Origin: Patescibacteria group bacterium
GTDB taxonomy: Bacteria; Patescibacteriota; Microgenomatia; UBA1400; PJMF01
Assembly (NCBI GenBank): GCA_018816485.1
Contig: JAHIVL010000040.1
Location: 1-8,281, forward strand
Direction of reading: 5' to 3'
Length of the DNA stretch: 8,281 nt
This document shows, in pieces, positions 7,046-8,281 of the stretch; positions within the stretch are counted from its first letter, which is position 1, and every line of letters starts with the position of its first letter. The notes beneath the pieces are model-generated. The model was not told where the DNA came from and ran no database searches. It saw only the letters and a list, made by a program, of their open reading frames with translations. The position numbers and the translations under genes are program-made.

Positions 7046-8025
7046 TCACTAATTACCTCAAATCCTTTGATGCTACCAACTACAGAATAGCCAATAACTT
7101 TAATATCCTTCTTAGCTATTTTTTTGATCTTTCCAGCTGTTTGATTTAGTGTAGCTCCAGATCCAACTGCATCATCAATTAGTAACACATTTCCTTCTAT
7201 TTCCTGATTAGGGTTAACTGCAATTGTGTTTTTTGCGTTAATAATCCTATCTTCAAGTTTGTGAAGTGTTTTCTGAGCCACCTTAGTTGAAGAAGGTATT
7301 TTATTAATACTTAATTTCGGCAAATCAATCTTCAAACGATTCTCTAAAAAAGATAAAAACTGAAGCTTTCGATCAATTGTTGGTGGAATAAAACCAATTA
7401 GCTGGATTTTATGTTGTTGTATTAAACCAGCAAGTTGCTCTCTTATTAATTTTGAAACCTCGTTAATTACCTCTTTGTTTTGAGATGATTTTCCCACATA
7501 AACTAATTGTCCTAATTTTGTTTTACCAAAATGATCAACTGTATAAAAATCACCATAATAGAGGTGGTCAAGAAAAACTACTTGCTTATTTTTACACTCA
7601 ACTAATTTATATTTAGCAGAAATTACACCATTTTTTCTAATTTTACTAACTTCATTAAACTTTTTTACAAAAAGATGTTTTTCTTTTTCAACTTCAAAAT
7701 TATTTTTTTTGCACCAAACTCCAAATCCATTAACTCCTCTAATCATTTTACTCATAGGTGAAACATAGATATAGTTTTGTTCAATTAAAAGATCATTGAT
7801 GTCCAGGCTATCTACTATAGTAGTACTTTCAGAACTAACCAAGTAATAAACTCTTGGAACCTGACCTTGTTTTTCAATTAACCGTTCATCTAAAAGTCTA
7901 CCCAAATGTTTATACAAATTTTTATTAGATATACCAATCTTATTTGCTAATTCAGACGATCTAATTGGACCATATTTCTTTATTTCTTCAAAGATATTTA
8001 GCGTTTGTTTGGTAAAGTTAAACAT
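7039..8025 (-). CDS. winged-helix DNA-binding protein with C-terminal ComF-like phosphoribosyltransferase domain
   Basis: The 328-residue product starts with a winged helix-turn-helix (about 8-63): IFEEIKKYGPIRSSELANKI, then GISNKNLYKHLGRLLDERLI and a wing ending RVYYLV. A middle region (about 85-175) is not recognised. Residues about 200-328 resemble a ComF-type type I phosphoribosyltransferase: FIPPTIDRK, a KTLHKLEDRIINAK helix matching the ComF SRAERLRN region, then the PRPP-binding loop VLLIDDAVGSGATLN (280-294) with D284, D285 and the GSGAT turn. The acidic pair and loop glycine are intact, so PRPP binding is plausible. By analogy with Bacillus PurR (winged helix plus phosphoribosyltransferase fold that senses PRPP), this may be a nucleotide-responsive regulator rather than an enzyme. 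A role in DNA uptake like ComF is the alternative. Its own promoter carries a large palindrome, supporting autoregulation. It is transcribed away from the tRNA synthetase gene and probably alone. Confidence 0.85.
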   Translation of the reverse strand: MFNFTKQTLNIFEEIKKYGPIRSSELANKIGISNKNLYKHLGRLLDERLIEKQGQVPRVYYLVSSESTTIVDSLDINDLLIEQNYIYVSPMSKMIRGVNGFGVWCKKNNFEVEKEKHLFVKKFNEVSKIRKNGVISAKYKLVECKNKQVVFLDHLYYGDFYTVDHFGKTKLGQLVYVGKSSQNKEVINEVSKLIREQLAGLIQQHKIQLIGFIPPTIDRKLQFLSFLENRLKIDLPKLSINKIPSSTKVAQKTLHKLEDRIINAKNTIAVNPNQEIEGNVLLIDDAVGSGATLNQTAGKIKKIAKKDIKVIGYSVVGSIKGFEVISEI

Positions 8026-8031
8026 AGATAT

Positions 8032-8060
8032 ATGCTATCAGGTGAATATTCACCTGTCAA
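8032..8060 (-). promoter_or_regulatory. strong promoter of the phosphoribosyltransferase gene
   Basis: On the minus strand a perfect -35 TTGACA (8060-8055) is followed by an exact 17-bp spacer and an extended -10, TGA-TAGCAT (-10 hexamer 8037-8032). Only six bases, ATATCT, separate the -10 from the ATG at 8025. Transcription should therefore begin at or next to the A of the start codon, giving a leaderless mRNA. This is the best promoter in the window. Confidence 0.75.
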
Positions 8061-8069
8061 TATTCACCT
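8039..8069. promoter_or_regulatory. candidate operator: 18-bp perfect palindrome plus extra half-site
   Basis: CAGGTGAATATTCACCTG (8039-8056) is a perfect palindrome that fills the promoter spacer and touches the -35. The half AATATTCACCT (8045-8055) is repeated exactly at 8059-8069, a 14-bp period, covering the other edge of the -35 box. A dimeric winged-helix protein bound here would block RNA polymerase. The obvious candidate ligand-binding protein is the gene's own winged-helix product, but that is inference. The element was not seen elsewhere in the window. Confidence 0.65.
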
Positions 8070-8179
8070 AACCACTTCTTTTTACTCTCACCCCTACCAA
8101 GCCACATATTCTACCCCTTGTTGTGAAGTGCGCGGATTCCATTTTGAACTCAGGCCCCCCTTCTCCAACAAATCAATAA

Positions 8180-8188
8180 TGCTATAAT
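8180..8188 (+). promoter_or_regulatory. extended -10 promoter of the aminoacyl-tRNA synthetase gene
   Basis: TGCTATAAT (8180-8188) is a perfect extended -10 element. The ATG follows 8 nt after it (8197), leaving essentially no leader and no Shine-Dalgarno sequence. No -35 box is found at normal spacing; TTGAAC at 8144-8149 is 33 bp away, too far. There is also no room for a T-box or other leader riboswitch downstream of this start. Confidence 0.6.
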
Positions 8189-8196
8189 AACTATCT

Positions 8197-8281
8197 ATGG
8201 ACTCCAGATACGACTTTAAACAAACTGAAAACGAAATATATAGACTGTGGGAAAAAGCAGATGCTTTTAATCCTGATTCTG
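8197..8281 (+). CDS. valS: class I aminoacyl-tRNA synthetase, probably valyl (ValRS), 5' end only
   Basis: Only the first 28 residues are inside the window; the gene runs off the right edge. The visible sequence, MDSRYDFKQTENEIYRLWEK followed by ADAFNPDS, matches the N-terminal signature of valyl-tRNA synthetases (Y-[DN]-x-K-x-x-E-x-x-[IW]-Y-x-x-W-E-x-x-x-x-F-N-P). ValRS attaches valine to tRNA-Val in the cytoplasm. IleRS and LeuRS share related N-termini, so the specificity is likely but not proven; the HIGH and KMSKS motifs lie outside the window. The ATG sits 8 nt after a perfect extended -10 box, suggesting a leaderless message. Confidence 0.72.
   Translation, partial: MDSRYDFKQTENEIYRLWEKADAFNPDS

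Noticed and set aside
8094..8195. Short open frame on the minus strand upstream of the ValRS gene
   Set aside because: It has about 33 codons, no ATG start, overlaps the ValRS promoter and gives no recognisable product.
8026..8196. T-box or other leader riboswitch for the tRNA synthetase
   Set aside because: The best promoter starts transcription next to the ATG, leaving no leader; no specifier stem, T-box sequence or terminator hairpin was seen.

Overview
This is an AT-rich bacterial window (roughly two thirds A+T by eye) with tightly packed genes and the standard genetic code. No in-frame TGA occurs inside any of the long reading frames, and TGA, TAG and TAA are all used as stops. The gene content suggests a member of the Candidate Phyla Radiation (Patescibacteria), possibly the Microgenomates side. 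It includes a membrane-anchored sugar-binding-type protein with no visible transporter partners, a VanW/YoaR-like envelope protein, a winged-helix/nucleotidyltransferase/cytidylyltransferase fusion, and RadA. This placement is inference from gene families and composition; there is no rRNA or ribosomal protein to confirm it.

Layout: positions 1-495 carry no convincing gene. They hold what may be the tail of a terminator, two adjacent inverted repeats (one a perfect 12-bp stem built from DnaA-box-like 9-mers), and a weak reading frame broken by one TGA. Three genes follow on the minus strand as one apparent operon read from 5208 down to 496: an anchored solute-binding protein, the three-domain nucleotidyltransferase fusion, and radA. 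They are joined by a gap of about 10 bp and a 4-bp ATGA overlap. Diverging from this operon across only 21 bp is the VanW-family gene (5230-7038, plus). Its stop codon directly abuts the stop of a convergent minus-strand gene (7039-8025), which encodes a winged-helix plus ComF-like phosphoribosyltransferase. Across a 171-bp divergent gap lies the start of a class I aminoacyl-tRNA synthetase, most likely ValRS, cut by the window end at 8281.

How the parts work together: the divergent solute-binding protein and VanW-like protein are both predicted to be single-pass membrane proteins with large extracytoplasmic domains. Their promoters overlap, so they may be expressed in a linked or mutually exclusive way. 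RadA (recombination intermediate processing) sits last in the same operon with no obvious functional tie. The most notable regulatory signal lies upstream of the phosphoribosyltransferase gene. It is a strong consensus promoter with a perfect 18-bp palindrome filling its spacer and an extra half-site over the -35 box. This is what an autoregulatory operator for the encoded winged-helix protein would look like, which makes the gene a candidate nucleotide- or PRPP-responsive repressor.

All four promoters that can be recognised place the -10 box only 6-10 nt before the ATG, with no Shine-Dalgarno sequence. This implies leaderless or near-leaderless mRNAs.
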